In this document: positions 36,678-43,654 of the stretch, piece after piece
Position numbering within the stretch: position 1 is the first letter of the stretch
Layout of the letters: every line of letters begins with the position of its first letter
Position numbers and translations under genes: made by a program
Assembly: GCA_019638575.1 (NCBI GenBank)
Contig: JAHBTN010000014.1
Location: 37,542 to 101,541 of the forward strand
Length of the DNA: 64,000 nt
Source of the DNA: Ferruginibacter sp.
GTDB lineage: Bacteria > Bacteroidota > Bacteroidia > Chitinophagales > Chitinophagaceae
Direction of reading: 5' to 3'
Notes under the pieces: generated by a model
Told to the model about the DNA's origin: nothing
Seen by the model: only the letters and a program-made list of their open reading frames with translations
Database searches by the model: none

Positions 36678-37085
36678 ATGAATTTTAAACTGGTAGCCAC
36701 TTACGATAATTTTATGCTGGCAAATATGGCCATGGGCCTGATGACGGATAATGAAATTAAATGCCATTTAAAAGATGAGCAGATTGTAACGATGGATCCC
36801 TTGCTGAATGCAGCCGTAGGCGGCATTAAATTGCTGGTAGAAGAAAAAGATTATGACAAGGCGTTGGCATTGATGAAACATGCCGAGGATGAATATATAA
36901 AAGATGTTGCCTGTCCTTCCTGTAAAGTTCATGCTATGACGATTGAAGAAAAAATAAGTAACCCACAGGATTTTTGGGGTAAATTAAAAAACCGGGTACT
37001 ATACGGACAAACATCAACATACAGCAAAAAATACAGGTGTACCAACTGTAACAAAACTTTTGATGAACCACCCCCATCGTTTTAA
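36678..37085 (+). CDS. DUF2007 domain protein with zinc ribbon
   Basis: The 135-aa protein opens with a DUF2007 domain (VATYDNFMLANMAMGLM, then IKLLVEEKDYDKALALM), a family proposed to have a signalling role. A C-terminal zinc ribbon uses two CxxC pairs (CPSC and CTNC). No partner gene is evident; kdsB begins 21 nt downstream. Confidence 0.85.
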   Translation: MNFKLVATYDNFMLANMAMGLMTDNEIKCHLKDEQIVTMDPLLNAAVGGIKLLVEEKDYDKALALMKHAEDEYIKDVACPSCKVHAMTIEEKISNPQDFWGKLKNRVLYGQTSTYSKKYRCTNCNKTFDEPPPSF

Positions 37086-37106
37086 AAAAATTAATTTATT
37101 AGTTAG

Positions 37107-37826
37107 ATGAAAAAGATTGCCATGATTCCGGCACGCTATGCTGCCACACGTTTTCCGGCTAAGTTGATGCAACTGCTGGGGAATAAAACTGTAATTCAAC
37201 ATACTTATGATAATACCGTTGCAACCGGTTTGTTTGATGAAGTGATGGTAGTAACCGACAGCGAAATCATTTATAAAGAAATTACAGGTAATGGCGGCAA
37301 AGCCGTGATGAGTATAAAACTGCATGAAAGCGGCAGTGACCGCATTGCTGAAGCCATTGTCGCTATGGATGTAGATATTGTTGTGAATGTGCAGGGTGAT
37401 GAACCCTTTGTACAAGCAGCGCCATTACAAAAATTGCTTGCTGTTTTTGAAGATGAAAATGTACAGGTGGCATCTTTAATGCAGCAGTTGTACGATGAGC
37501 AATTTATTGCCGACCCCAACTATGTGAAAGTGGCGGTAGATAAAAATATGAACGCATTATTTTTTAGCCGCAGCCCCATACCTTATCACCGTGATAAAAA
37601 TTTAACGCCGGTTTATTACGAGCATGTGGGTGTATATGCTTTTCGTAAACAGGCGTTACTGAATTTTACAAACTGGCCCATTACGCCGCTTGAAGCTGCA
37701 GAAAAAATTGAATGCCTGCGTTATCTTGAAAACGGGGTACCGATTAAAATGGTTGTTACACAATATATGGGTGTAGAGATTGATACGCCTGAAGATTTGG
37801 CAAGGGCGGCTGCACTGCTGAAGTGA
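37107..37826 (+). CDS. kdsB: 3-deoxy-manno-octulosonate cytidylyltransferase (Kdo or Kdo8N)
   Basis: The 239-aa enzyme has the CMP-Kdo synthetase motifs [15 protein letters not shown] (CTP binding) and [11 protein letters not shown]. It activates Kdo by forming CMP-Kdo for lipid A core assembly. In Shewanella the KdsB accompanied by KdnA and KdnB prefers 8-amino-Kdo. kdnB is the next intact gene here, 501 nt downstream behind a mobile-like cassette, and kdnA lies at 4.5 kb, so the substrate may be the 8-amino sugar. Confidence 0.93.
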   Translation: MKKIAMIPARYAATRFPAKLMQLLGNKTVIQHTYDNTVATGLFDEVMVVTDSEIIYKEITGNGGKAVMSIKLHESGSDRIAEAIVAMDVDIVVNVQGDEPFVQAAPLQKLLAVFEDENVQVASLMQQLYDEQFIADPNYVKVAVDKNMNALFFSRSPIPYHRDKNLTPVYYEHVGVYAFRKQALLNFTNWPITPLEAAEKIECLRYLENGVPIKMVVTQYMGVEIDTPEDLARAAALLK

Positions 37827-37830
37827 TATA

Positions 37831-37872
37831 ACCACAAAGAACACAAAGTTTTTTTTCACAAAGAACAGAAAG
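37831..37872. repeat. Left terminal inverted repeat of the GxxExxY cassette
   Basis: This 42-nt repeat starts ACCACAAAGAACACAAAG and begins 5 nt after the kdsB stop. It pairs with 38270-38310; the first 18 nt are identical, the T run differs by one, and the inner part varies at a few positions. Confidence 0.85.
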
Positions 37873-37881
37873 AAAAAGGAG

Positions 37882-38269
37882 TATAAAAACATTCCTACTG
37901 AGCTTAATATTCTGTCTAATAATATTATTGGACTGGCTATTAAGGTATACAATGCATTAGGCCCGGGGTTATTGGAATCTTCTTATAAAGAATGTCTTTT
38001 TTTTGAAAATAGTGAATGCTGGTTATTTGGCCGAAAAGGAGAAAGCACTTCCCCTTGTTTATGAAAATGTAAAACTTGATATTGGTTATCGAATCGATAT
38101 TCTTGTAGAAAACAAATTAATCCTGGAAATAAAAGCAGTAGAAGCCCTTGCAGATATTCATACAGCTCAAGTTCTTACTTACATGAAACTTTCCGGAAAC
38201 CGACTGGGACTTCTGCTTAATTTTAATGTTAAGCTATTGAAAGATGGTATTAAGCGATTGGTATTATAA
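37882..38269 (+). pseudogene. GxxExxY family protein, frameshifted and start-less
   Basis: The 5' part reads NNIIGLAIKVYNALGPGLLE and SSYKECLFF in one frame. After a run of eight T (37997-38004) the rest continues in the next frame: NAGYLAEKEKALPLVYEN, DIGYRIDILVENKLILEIKA and KLLKDGIKRLVL. Removing one T would join them as ECLFLKIVNAGYL. No ATG, GTG or TTG precedes the first part. The product of this family is of unknown function, though a nuclease-like role has been suggested. An assembly error in the T run cannot be excluded. Confidence 0.75.
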
Positions 38270-38310
38270 CTTTGTGCTTTCTGTGAAAAAAACTTTGTGT
38301 TCTTTGTGGT
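38270..38310. repeat. Right terminal inverted repeat of the GxxExxY cassette
   Basis: This 41-nt repeat ends with TTCTTTGTGGT and is the reverse complement of 37831-37872 apart from a few changes. It ends 17 nt before the kdnB ATG. Confidence 0.85.
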
Positions 38311-38327
38311 AAAAAAAAATAATCCTT

Positions 38328-39401
38328 ATGGCATTCAGAAATTTTAAAATGGTAGGCTACGTTATCTACGGCCGTGGCTCATTCAATCAATTAGATGAAA
38401 TTATTGCACCGCATCGTACAGCAGGTGCCCCCATGGTTTTTTTGGTTGATCATTTTTTTGAAGGTAAAGAACTGGCCAACCGGGTTCCTGTAAAAGGAAA
38501 CGACAAAATTATTTTTGTAGATGTTACTTACGAGCCCAAAACAACCTATGTTGATAAACTAGCCAATGACCTGAAGCAGGAATTTGGAACAGTGAGTGGC
38601 ATCATTGGTATAGGCGGAGGCAGCGCTATGGATCTTGCCAAAGCTGTATCGCTGATGATGACCAATACCGGCAGCAGCGCCGATTACCAGGGATGGGATC
38701 TTGTTAAAAAACCCGGGGTTTATAAAGTGGGTATTCCTACATTAAGCGGTACAGGCGCCGAAGTGAGTCGTACCACTGTACTTACCGGCCCTACAAAAAA
38801 ACTGGGGATGAATTCTGATTTCACTCCATTTGACCAGATTGTACTTGATCCTGAATTAACCGCTAATGCACCGGTTAACCAAAGATTTTATACCGGTATG
38901 GATTGCTATATACATTGTATTGAAAGTTTAACCGGAACATACCTGAATGAGTTTAGTAAAAGTTATGGCGAAAAAGCATTGCAGCTTTGCAGGGATGTTT
39001 ATGTAAATAAAAACGGCTGGGATGCCGACAGCGATGATAAACTGATGATGGCATCGTATGCCGGTGGTATGAGCATTGCCTACAGCCAGGTGGGTGTGGC
39101 GCATGCGGTTAGTTATGGCTTAAGTTATTTACTGGGTACCAAGCATGGTATTGGTAATTGCATTGTGTTCGATCATCTTGAAGAGTTTTATCCCGAAGGA
39201 GTAAAGGAATTTAAATTAATGGTTAAAAAAAATAACATTGATATACCAAAAAATATTTGTGCTGGTTTAAGCGATGCTGATTTTGACAAAATGATTAATG
39301 TATCGCTTGGTATGAAACCCCTTTGGGAAAATGCACTGGGCAAAGATTGGGAAAAGCAGATGACAAGGGAGAAGCTGCGGCTGTTGTATGAAAAGCTATA
39401 G
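38328..39401 (+). CDS. kdnB: 3-deoxy-manno-octulosonate 8-oxidase (KdnB-like iron alcohol dehydrogenase)
   Basis: The 357-aa enzyme is a group III alcohol dehydrogenase with the NAD motif GIGGGSAMDLAKA and metal ligands in GMDCYIHCIESLTG and AHAVSYGLSYLLGTKHG. The N-terminus (FRNFKMVGYVIYGRGSF) resembles KdnB of Shewanella, which oxidises the C8 hydroxyl of Kdo before KdnA aminates it. Neighbouring kdsB and the kdnA at 4.5 kb support this substrate over a generic alcohol. Confidence 0.82.
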   Translation: MAFRNFKMVGYVIYGRGSFNQLDEIIAPHRTAGAPMVFLVDHFFEGKELANRVPVKGNDKIIFVDVTYEPKTTYVDKLANDLKQEFGTVSGIIGIGGGSAMDLAKAVSLMMTNTGSSADYQGWDLVKKPGVYKVGIPTLSGTGAEVSRTTVLTGPTKKLGMNSDFTPFDQIVLDPELTANAPVNQRFYTGMDCYIHCIESLTGTYLNEFSKSYGEKALQLCRDVYVNKNGWDADSDDKLMMASYAGGMSIAYSQVGVAHAVSYGLSYLLGTKHGIGNCIVFDHLEEFYPEGVKEFKLMVKKNNIDIPKNICAGLSDADFDKMINVSLGMKPLWENALGKDWEKQMTREKLRLLYEKL

Positions 39402-39768
39402 AACAATTTTTTCTTATTTGTATGTATACTAACTTCAGACTTAGTGTACATCTTTACGAAAATGTACACTATCTTTTTGAACTTGCAACTACTTAATGGC
39501 CTTTAATCATCAAATATAAATGCATAGCAAATAACGATTTCAATACATTAAAAACCAATAAATGACGATGTTTGACAGAACAGGCATCCACATTTATATA
39601 AGTACAGGCTTTTGAGGCATGGTATCATAAAAAGGAATGGGCTGTTACCTGGCTTGTACCCTCGTTAAGGAAAGATATTTATACATATTGTAATAGCGGA
39701 TAATAAGGTGGAAGCTGAGAAGGCTGTACTATGAATTATAAAAATAATAAAACCTGTTCATCAGTACA
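39402..39768. other. Intergenic gap with inverted repeat and a possible gene remnant
   Basis: This stretch holds a 10-bp inverted repeat (39442-39471) and, around 39610-39705, a short frame that reads coding-like (FEAWYHKKEWAVTWLV) but is closed by stops and has no start. I see no RNA gene. The remainder is unstructured AT-rich DNA. Confidence 0.4.
39442..39471. repeat. Inverted repeat TAGTGTACAT / ATGTACACTA
   Basis: Ten-base arms with a 10-nt spacer, 41 nt after the kdnB stop. The arms fit either an operator for a dimeric regulator or a hairpin; the following ATCTTTTT is a modest T tract. Confidence 0.55.
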
Positions 39769-39776
39769 TATCTTTG
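39769..39776 (+). promoter_or_regulatory. Bacteroidota -7 element TATCTTTG before the ClC gene
   Basis: An exact TAnnTTTG match about 98 nt before the ATG at 39875. No -33 TTG was found at the expected spacing, so this call rests on the -7 box alone. Confidence 0.5.
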
Positions 39777-39874
39777 CAAAACATTCATTCAAAGGCAAAA
39801 CATCGGAACAGTAACCCGGGTTAATCTAAAACACAAGCCTTTGCCTGGTTTTACAGGCGCAATATTAAACAGAT

Positions 39875-41761
39875 ATGAGTAAATCAGTTTTTAACAGCAT
39901 TCCTATTTCAGTATCCTTAAATTCAACATTAGAAGCCGAAGACATTCAAAAAAAACAAGACGATAATAAGAAAAGGCTCTTATTTATTTCTTCTCTTGCA
40001 GTTATAGTAGCGGTTGCCATCAGTGTAATAGCAAAATTGCTTGTTTACCTCATCAACTTCATTACCAATGTATCTTTTCATGGAAAATTTTCTATTGCAG
40101 ATACAAGCCCTGTAGGAAGTTCATTGGGTATCTGGATAATTTTAATACCGGTGTTGGGTGGTGTTATTGTGGGTTTAATGGCACTATATGGTTCTAAAGC
40201 TATCCGTGGCCACGGCATACCCGAAGCGATGGAACAAATACTTACCAACCAAAGCAAGATAAAGCCTACAATTACATATCTTAAACCCATTTCTTCTGCA
40301 ATCTCAATCGGCTCCGGTGGCCCTTTTGGCGCCGAAGGCCCCATTATTGCAACAGGCGGTGCATTAGGCTCTACACTGGGACAGCTTTTAAAAATATCGC
40401 ACAACGAACGAAAGATACTGCTGGCTGCGGGCGCCACCGCAGGTATGGCTGCTATATTTGGCAGTCCCATTGCTGCTATTTTTTTAGCCATCGAATTATT
40501 GCTTTTTGAATTTTCGCCACGATCTTTTATACCTGTTGCATTAGCATGTATAACCGGAGCTGCAGGCCATCATTTTTTATTTGGGCAAAGACCTGTTTTT
40601 GAAATTACAACAACCATTGCTACTGCAAGCAATATGGCATTACTGGCATATAGCATAATGGGCATCATTATCGGGCTGGTATCGGTTGGGGTTACAAAAA
40701 TTGTTTACCAAATTGAAGATTGGTTTGAAAAACTTCCTGTGCACTGGATGTGGTGGCCGGCTATTGGTGGTATTGCAGTAGGTGTAATTGGTTATTTTGC
40801 TCCTAAAACCTTAGGCGTTGGATATAGTAATATTACAGAAATACTATCGGGCAACCTGCCAATTAAAATCATCATCAGCCTTTGTGTATTAAAATTTATT
40901 TCGTGGGCCATTGCACTTGGTAGTGGCACATCAGGCGGAACCCTTGCGCCATTGCTTACCATTGGAGGAGCAGCCGGCGCAATTCTAGGTATATTCGTAC
41001 AGCGGTTTTTTCCAACTGCAGGAGTAGTATTACCCTTAGCCGCATTGGTGGGTATGGCTTCTATGTTTGCAGGTGCATCAAGGGCTTTCATCACTTCCAT
41101 CATTTTTGCATTAGAAACCACAGGGCAGTCAAATGCATTATTGCCCTTACTGGCTGCCTGCAGTGCTTCATATTTCATTTCATTCTTCCTGATGGAAAAC
41201 ACCATCATGACCGAGAAGATTGCACGCAGGGGAGTAAAGACACCAGATTCTTATGAGCCCGATATACTGGAGAAGATAACAGTAGAGCAGGTGATGGACC
41301 ACAGTGGCCTTATATTAAGTTCGGAAAACAGTATTGCCGAAACAGTTACCTGGCTTGAAAAAGAGCCGGAGTATAAAAGCAACTATTTCATAGTATCTAA
41401 TACGCAAGGCGAATACAAGGGTATCATCAGCTCTTCGCAACTGTATAGCAGGATTCACTTGCCCGAAACAAAACTGCAGGAACTTATTAAACAAAAATCT
41501 GTTTACGTAGAAAGCAGTAACAGCCTGCGTACTGCCATAGAAATAATGGCTAACGAACATATAGATGTGTTACCCGTTTTATCTAACGAACCTCAAAATA
41601 TAATTGGAATCTTATCATACCATAACATCTTGGCCAGCTATAAAATGGGAATAGATGATGATAAAAGGAACCGGCCACATATTTCTTTAAAAAGAAACAG
41701 CTTAAAACTGCTTGTGCATGGCCAAAAAGTGATTAGATTTTTTACTTTAAAGAAAGATTAA
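39875..41761 (+). CDS. ClC family chloride channel/antiporter with CBS pair
   Basis: The 628-aa protein has the ClC signature motifs GSGGPFGAEGP (with the gating Glu) and GSGTSGGTLAP, in a 16-18 helix membrane domain. The C-terminal ~170 residues form two CBS domains (VEQVMDHSGLILSSENSIAE and TAIEIMANEHIDVLPVLS). ClC proteins move chloride, either as channels or as 2Cl-/H+ exchangers. The gating Glu points to the exchanger type, but this is not certain. Confidence 0.93.
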   Translation: MSKSVFNSIPISVSLNSTLEAEDIQKKQDDNKKRLLFISSLAVIVAVAISVIAKLLVYLINFITNVSFHGKFSIADTSPVGSSLGIWIILIPVLGGVIVGLMALYGSKAIRGHGIPEAMEQILTNQSKIKPTITYLKPISSAISIGSGGPFGAEGPIIATGGALGSTLGQLLKISHNERKILLAAGATAGMAAIFGSPIAAIFLAIELLLFEFSPRSFIPVALACITGAAGHHFLFGQRPVFEITTTIATASNMALLAYSIMGIIIGLVSVGVTKIVYQIEDWFEKLPVHWMWWPAIGGIAVGVIGYFAPKTLGVGYSNITEILSGNLPIKIIISLCVLKFISWAIALGSGTSGGTLAPLLTIGGAAGAILGIFVQRFFPTAGVVLPLAALVGMASMFAGASRAFITSIIFALETTGQSNALLPLLAACSASYFISFFLMENTIMTEKIARRGVKTPDSYEPDILEKITVEQVMDHSGLILSSENSIAETVTWLEKEPEYKSNYFIVSNTQGEYKGIISSSQLYSRIHLPETKLQELIKQKSVYVESSNSLRTAIEIMANEHIDVLPVLSNEPQNIIGILSYHNILASYKMGIDDDKRNRPHISLKRNSLKLLVHGQKVIRFFTLKKD

Positions 41762-41919
41762 ACGCAGGAATAATCTATTGGGAATGCTTACTCAAAAGAA
41801 TAATACCCGTAAAAGTTTACAGTAAAACATTACTGCAATTTTAAAATTGGTTTATGAGGAGTTGTATATACAGGTACATGTGTACCGGTAAACAATCAAA
41901 CCAATCTTGTAATTGAAAA

Positions 41920-42054
41920 TTAAGAAGCAATAAAATTTTTCAGCCTCCTGAATTCCCTGTTGTTTTGAGATTCGAACATGCTTTTAAAAGCACGCCCCAG
42001 GAATTTAACAACAGCATAAAATGCAAAGTGTTGAGTGTTGGTTTTGGATTTCAT
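41920..42054 (-). CDS. Small protein (44 aa), unknown
   Basis: A 44-aa ORF, MKSKTNTQHFAFYAVVKFLG followed by RAFKSMFESQNNREFRRLKN and FIAS. The protein is basic with an amphipathic C-terminal half. A TTG-N21-TATTTTTG promoter lies 20 nt upstream of the ATG, which supports expression. No family known. It is followed by the ClC stop on the other strand and preceded by a second small ORF. Confidence 0.5.
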   Translation of the reverse strand: MKSKTNTQHFAFYAVVKFLGRAFKSMFESQNNREFRRLKNFIAS

Positions 42055-42074
42055 AATATTGGATTTAATTAAAC

Positions 42075-42106
42075 CAAAAATACAATCAGAACATCAACTT
42101 TGTCAA
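42075..42106 (-). promoter_or_regulatory. Promoter TTG-N21-TATTTTTG (minus strand) before the 44-aa ORF
   Basis: On the minus strand TTG (42106-42104) and TATTTTTG (42082-42075) are 21 nt apart, within the Bacteroidota consensus. The ATG at 42054 is 20 nt downstream of the box. Confidence 0.55.
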
Positions 42107-42154
42107 GCGCAATTTTGCTGAATTTTTTAAAAAGTAATTTCCACAGCCAAATGG

Positions 42155-42316
42155 TTACTTTACTGCCTGCTCATTAAAATTATGCTTATACTTACGGTTC
42201 TTTTTATAATAACGTATTGGATAAGTATCGGGGTTTTGCCTTAGCTTACCAATAAAATTTTTTATTAACTGTACAACTATATGGTTGTTTTTTTGCGGAT
42301 ATTGGGGTTTGTTCAT
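42155..42316 (-). CDS. Small protein (53 aa), unknown
   Basis: A 53-aa basic ORF (starts MNKPQYPQKNNHIVVQLIK; contains YPIRYYKKNRKYKHNFNEQ). It lies upstream of, and in the same direction as, the 44-aa ORF and diverges from the MOSC gene. I find no -7 box directly before it. Its size and composition give no family clue, so it is kept at low confidence. Confidence 0.35.
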   Translation of the reverse strand: MNKPQYPQKNNHIVVQLIKNFIGKLRQNPDTYPIRYYKKNRKYKHNFNEQAVK

Positions 42317-42405
42317 AAAAACTGGTTATACTAGTTTTAACGGAACCTATTAAAAAATATTGTATAGGGATATTGTGCATTGTACTGTAACTGCTTTAAT
42401 TATTA

Positions 42406-43215
42406 ATGAAACAATTGCCTTTTGTAGAACGTATTTGTATTTACCCGGTTAAATCACTGGATGGAATTTGGCTGCAGGAAGCACAAATTGGGTCCGGTGG
42501 CTGTTTATTGCATGACAGGGAATATGCCATTTTTGACGAGCATGATAAATATGTAAACGGTAAAAAAAATCCGCTGGTACATGAATTAAGGCTGAATATG
42601 GATTTTGAGGCAAAAACCATTTCTTTCAGGCACCAGGCGCAAACCAACTGGCATAGTTTTCATTTGCAGCACGATAAAGATGCTATTGACTTATACCTCT
42701 CTTCTTTTTTTAATAAACAGGTTACTTTAAAACAAAATACAGAAGGTGGTTTTTTAGATAAACCGGTTAAAAGTGGAATGACGCTGCTGTCTACAGCAAG
42801 CCTGCAAACAGTGGCAGGCTGGTTTAATAACTTGCCATTGGAAGAAACCAGGCAAAGATTTAGAGCTACGCTGGAATTAGGTAATGTGCCGGCATTTTGG
42901 GAGGACAGGCTTTTTGCAACCGAAGGAACTGCTATTGAATTTACTATTGGCAATGTAAAAGTTTTAGGGATGGGGCCAAGAGCAAGGTGTGTAGTGCCAA
43001 CCCGTAACCCACAAACCGGAGAGGGTATACATGCTTTTCAAAAAACTTTTGCCAACTGTAGGGAACAAAATTTACCTGCAGAATCGGTATTGAGTCATTA
43101 TGGCCATACTTATTATTTGTCGGTTGATTGTATGATACCATCATCCGAAATTGGAAAATGGATTGCTAAAGGCGATGAACTAAAACTAACAGGAAACAAA
43201 ATTAAAGTTGATTAA
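42406..43215 (+). CDS. MOSC domain-containing protein
   Basis: The 269-aa protein has an N-terminal MOSC beta-barrel (RICIYPVKSLDGIWLQEAQIGS) and a C-terminal MOSC domain with VLGMGPRARCVVPTRNPQTG, where Cys is the candidate sulfur- or metal-binding residue. MOSC proteins transfer sulfur to molybdenum cofactor or reduce hydroxylamines in mARC-like complexes. The partner is not visible here. The next gene follows after 26 nt. Confidence 0.88.
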   Translation: MKQLPFVERICIYPVKSLDGIWLQEAQIGSGGCLLHDREYAIFDEHDKYVNGKKNPLVHELRLNMDFEAKTISFRHQAQTNWHSFHLQHDKDAIDLYLSSFFNKQVTLKQNTEGGFLDKPVKSGMTLLSTASLQTVAGWFNNLPLEETRQRFRATLELGNVPAFWEDRLFATEGTAIEFTIGNVKVLGMGPRARCVVPTRNPQTGEGIHAFQKTFANCREQNLPAESVLSHYGHTYYLSVDCMIPSSEIGKWIAKGDELKLTGNKIKVD

Positions 43216-43241
43216 TTTGAGCCCTGTAATTTTTAAACCTA

Positions 43242-43646
43242 ATGGATATATTGCTTGATATATTAAACCAGATGATAAAAGCACACCCATCATCAAATTT
43301 TATAAACAGTTTGCATCAGCAATATTGTAACCGTGGTGGGTTAAGTAAAAAACAATTAGAGGGTTTGCATAGTAAAGCATTGAAAACAGCTTCCATACCT
43401 CAAAACAAAATTGCAACACTGGAAGCAATCATCAAAAAAAAGCCAACAAGGGAAAGGGCCGCAGCTTCTATTACTGCTACTTTACCCGTTAAAGACAAAG
43501 AATTAGGAAATACACTTACTGCAATTCTCCACAAATATCCGGGTCACAAACGTGTGCTTTTCTTAAAATCTAAATTTGATAATGATGAAAATATTTCTGC
43601 AGCAGAAAATGCAGAGATAGAGAAATTTAAAAAACTGCTTTTATAA
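43242..43646 (+). CDS. Conserved small helical protein of unknown function
   Basis: The 134-aa protein is helical and basic (LLDILNQMIKAHPSSNFINS, then RERAAASITATLPVKDKELG). It has a Lys-rich segment but no catalytic motif and no membrane helix. It follows the MOSC gene closely and is convergent with uvrB. A role in nucleic-acid or protein binding is possible but not supported. Confidence 0.6.
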   Translation: MDILLDILNQMIKAHPSSNFINSLHQQYCNRGGLSKKQLEGLHSKALKTASIPQNKIATLEAIIKKKPTRERAAASITATLPVKDKELGNTLTAILHKYPGHKRVLFLKSKFDNDENISAAENAEIEKFKKLLL

Positions 43647-43654
43647 AAAATTCA

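Larger units (their letters stand above)
37831..38310. mobile_element. Inverted-repeat-flanked cassette between kdsB and kdnB
   Basis: A 480-bp unit with ~41-bp imperfect terminal inverted repeats holds one broken GxxExxY gene and nothing else. It sits between two genes of one pathway, which suggests insertion. It has no transposase, so it would be a non-autonomous, MITE-like or toolbox-type element. No target-site duplication was evident to me by eye. Confidence 0.6.

Noticed and set aside
37997-38004. Programmed frameshift at the T run in the GxxExxY gene
   Set aside because: The 5' half lacks any start codon, so a decayed gene or sequencing error is more likely than regulated slippage.
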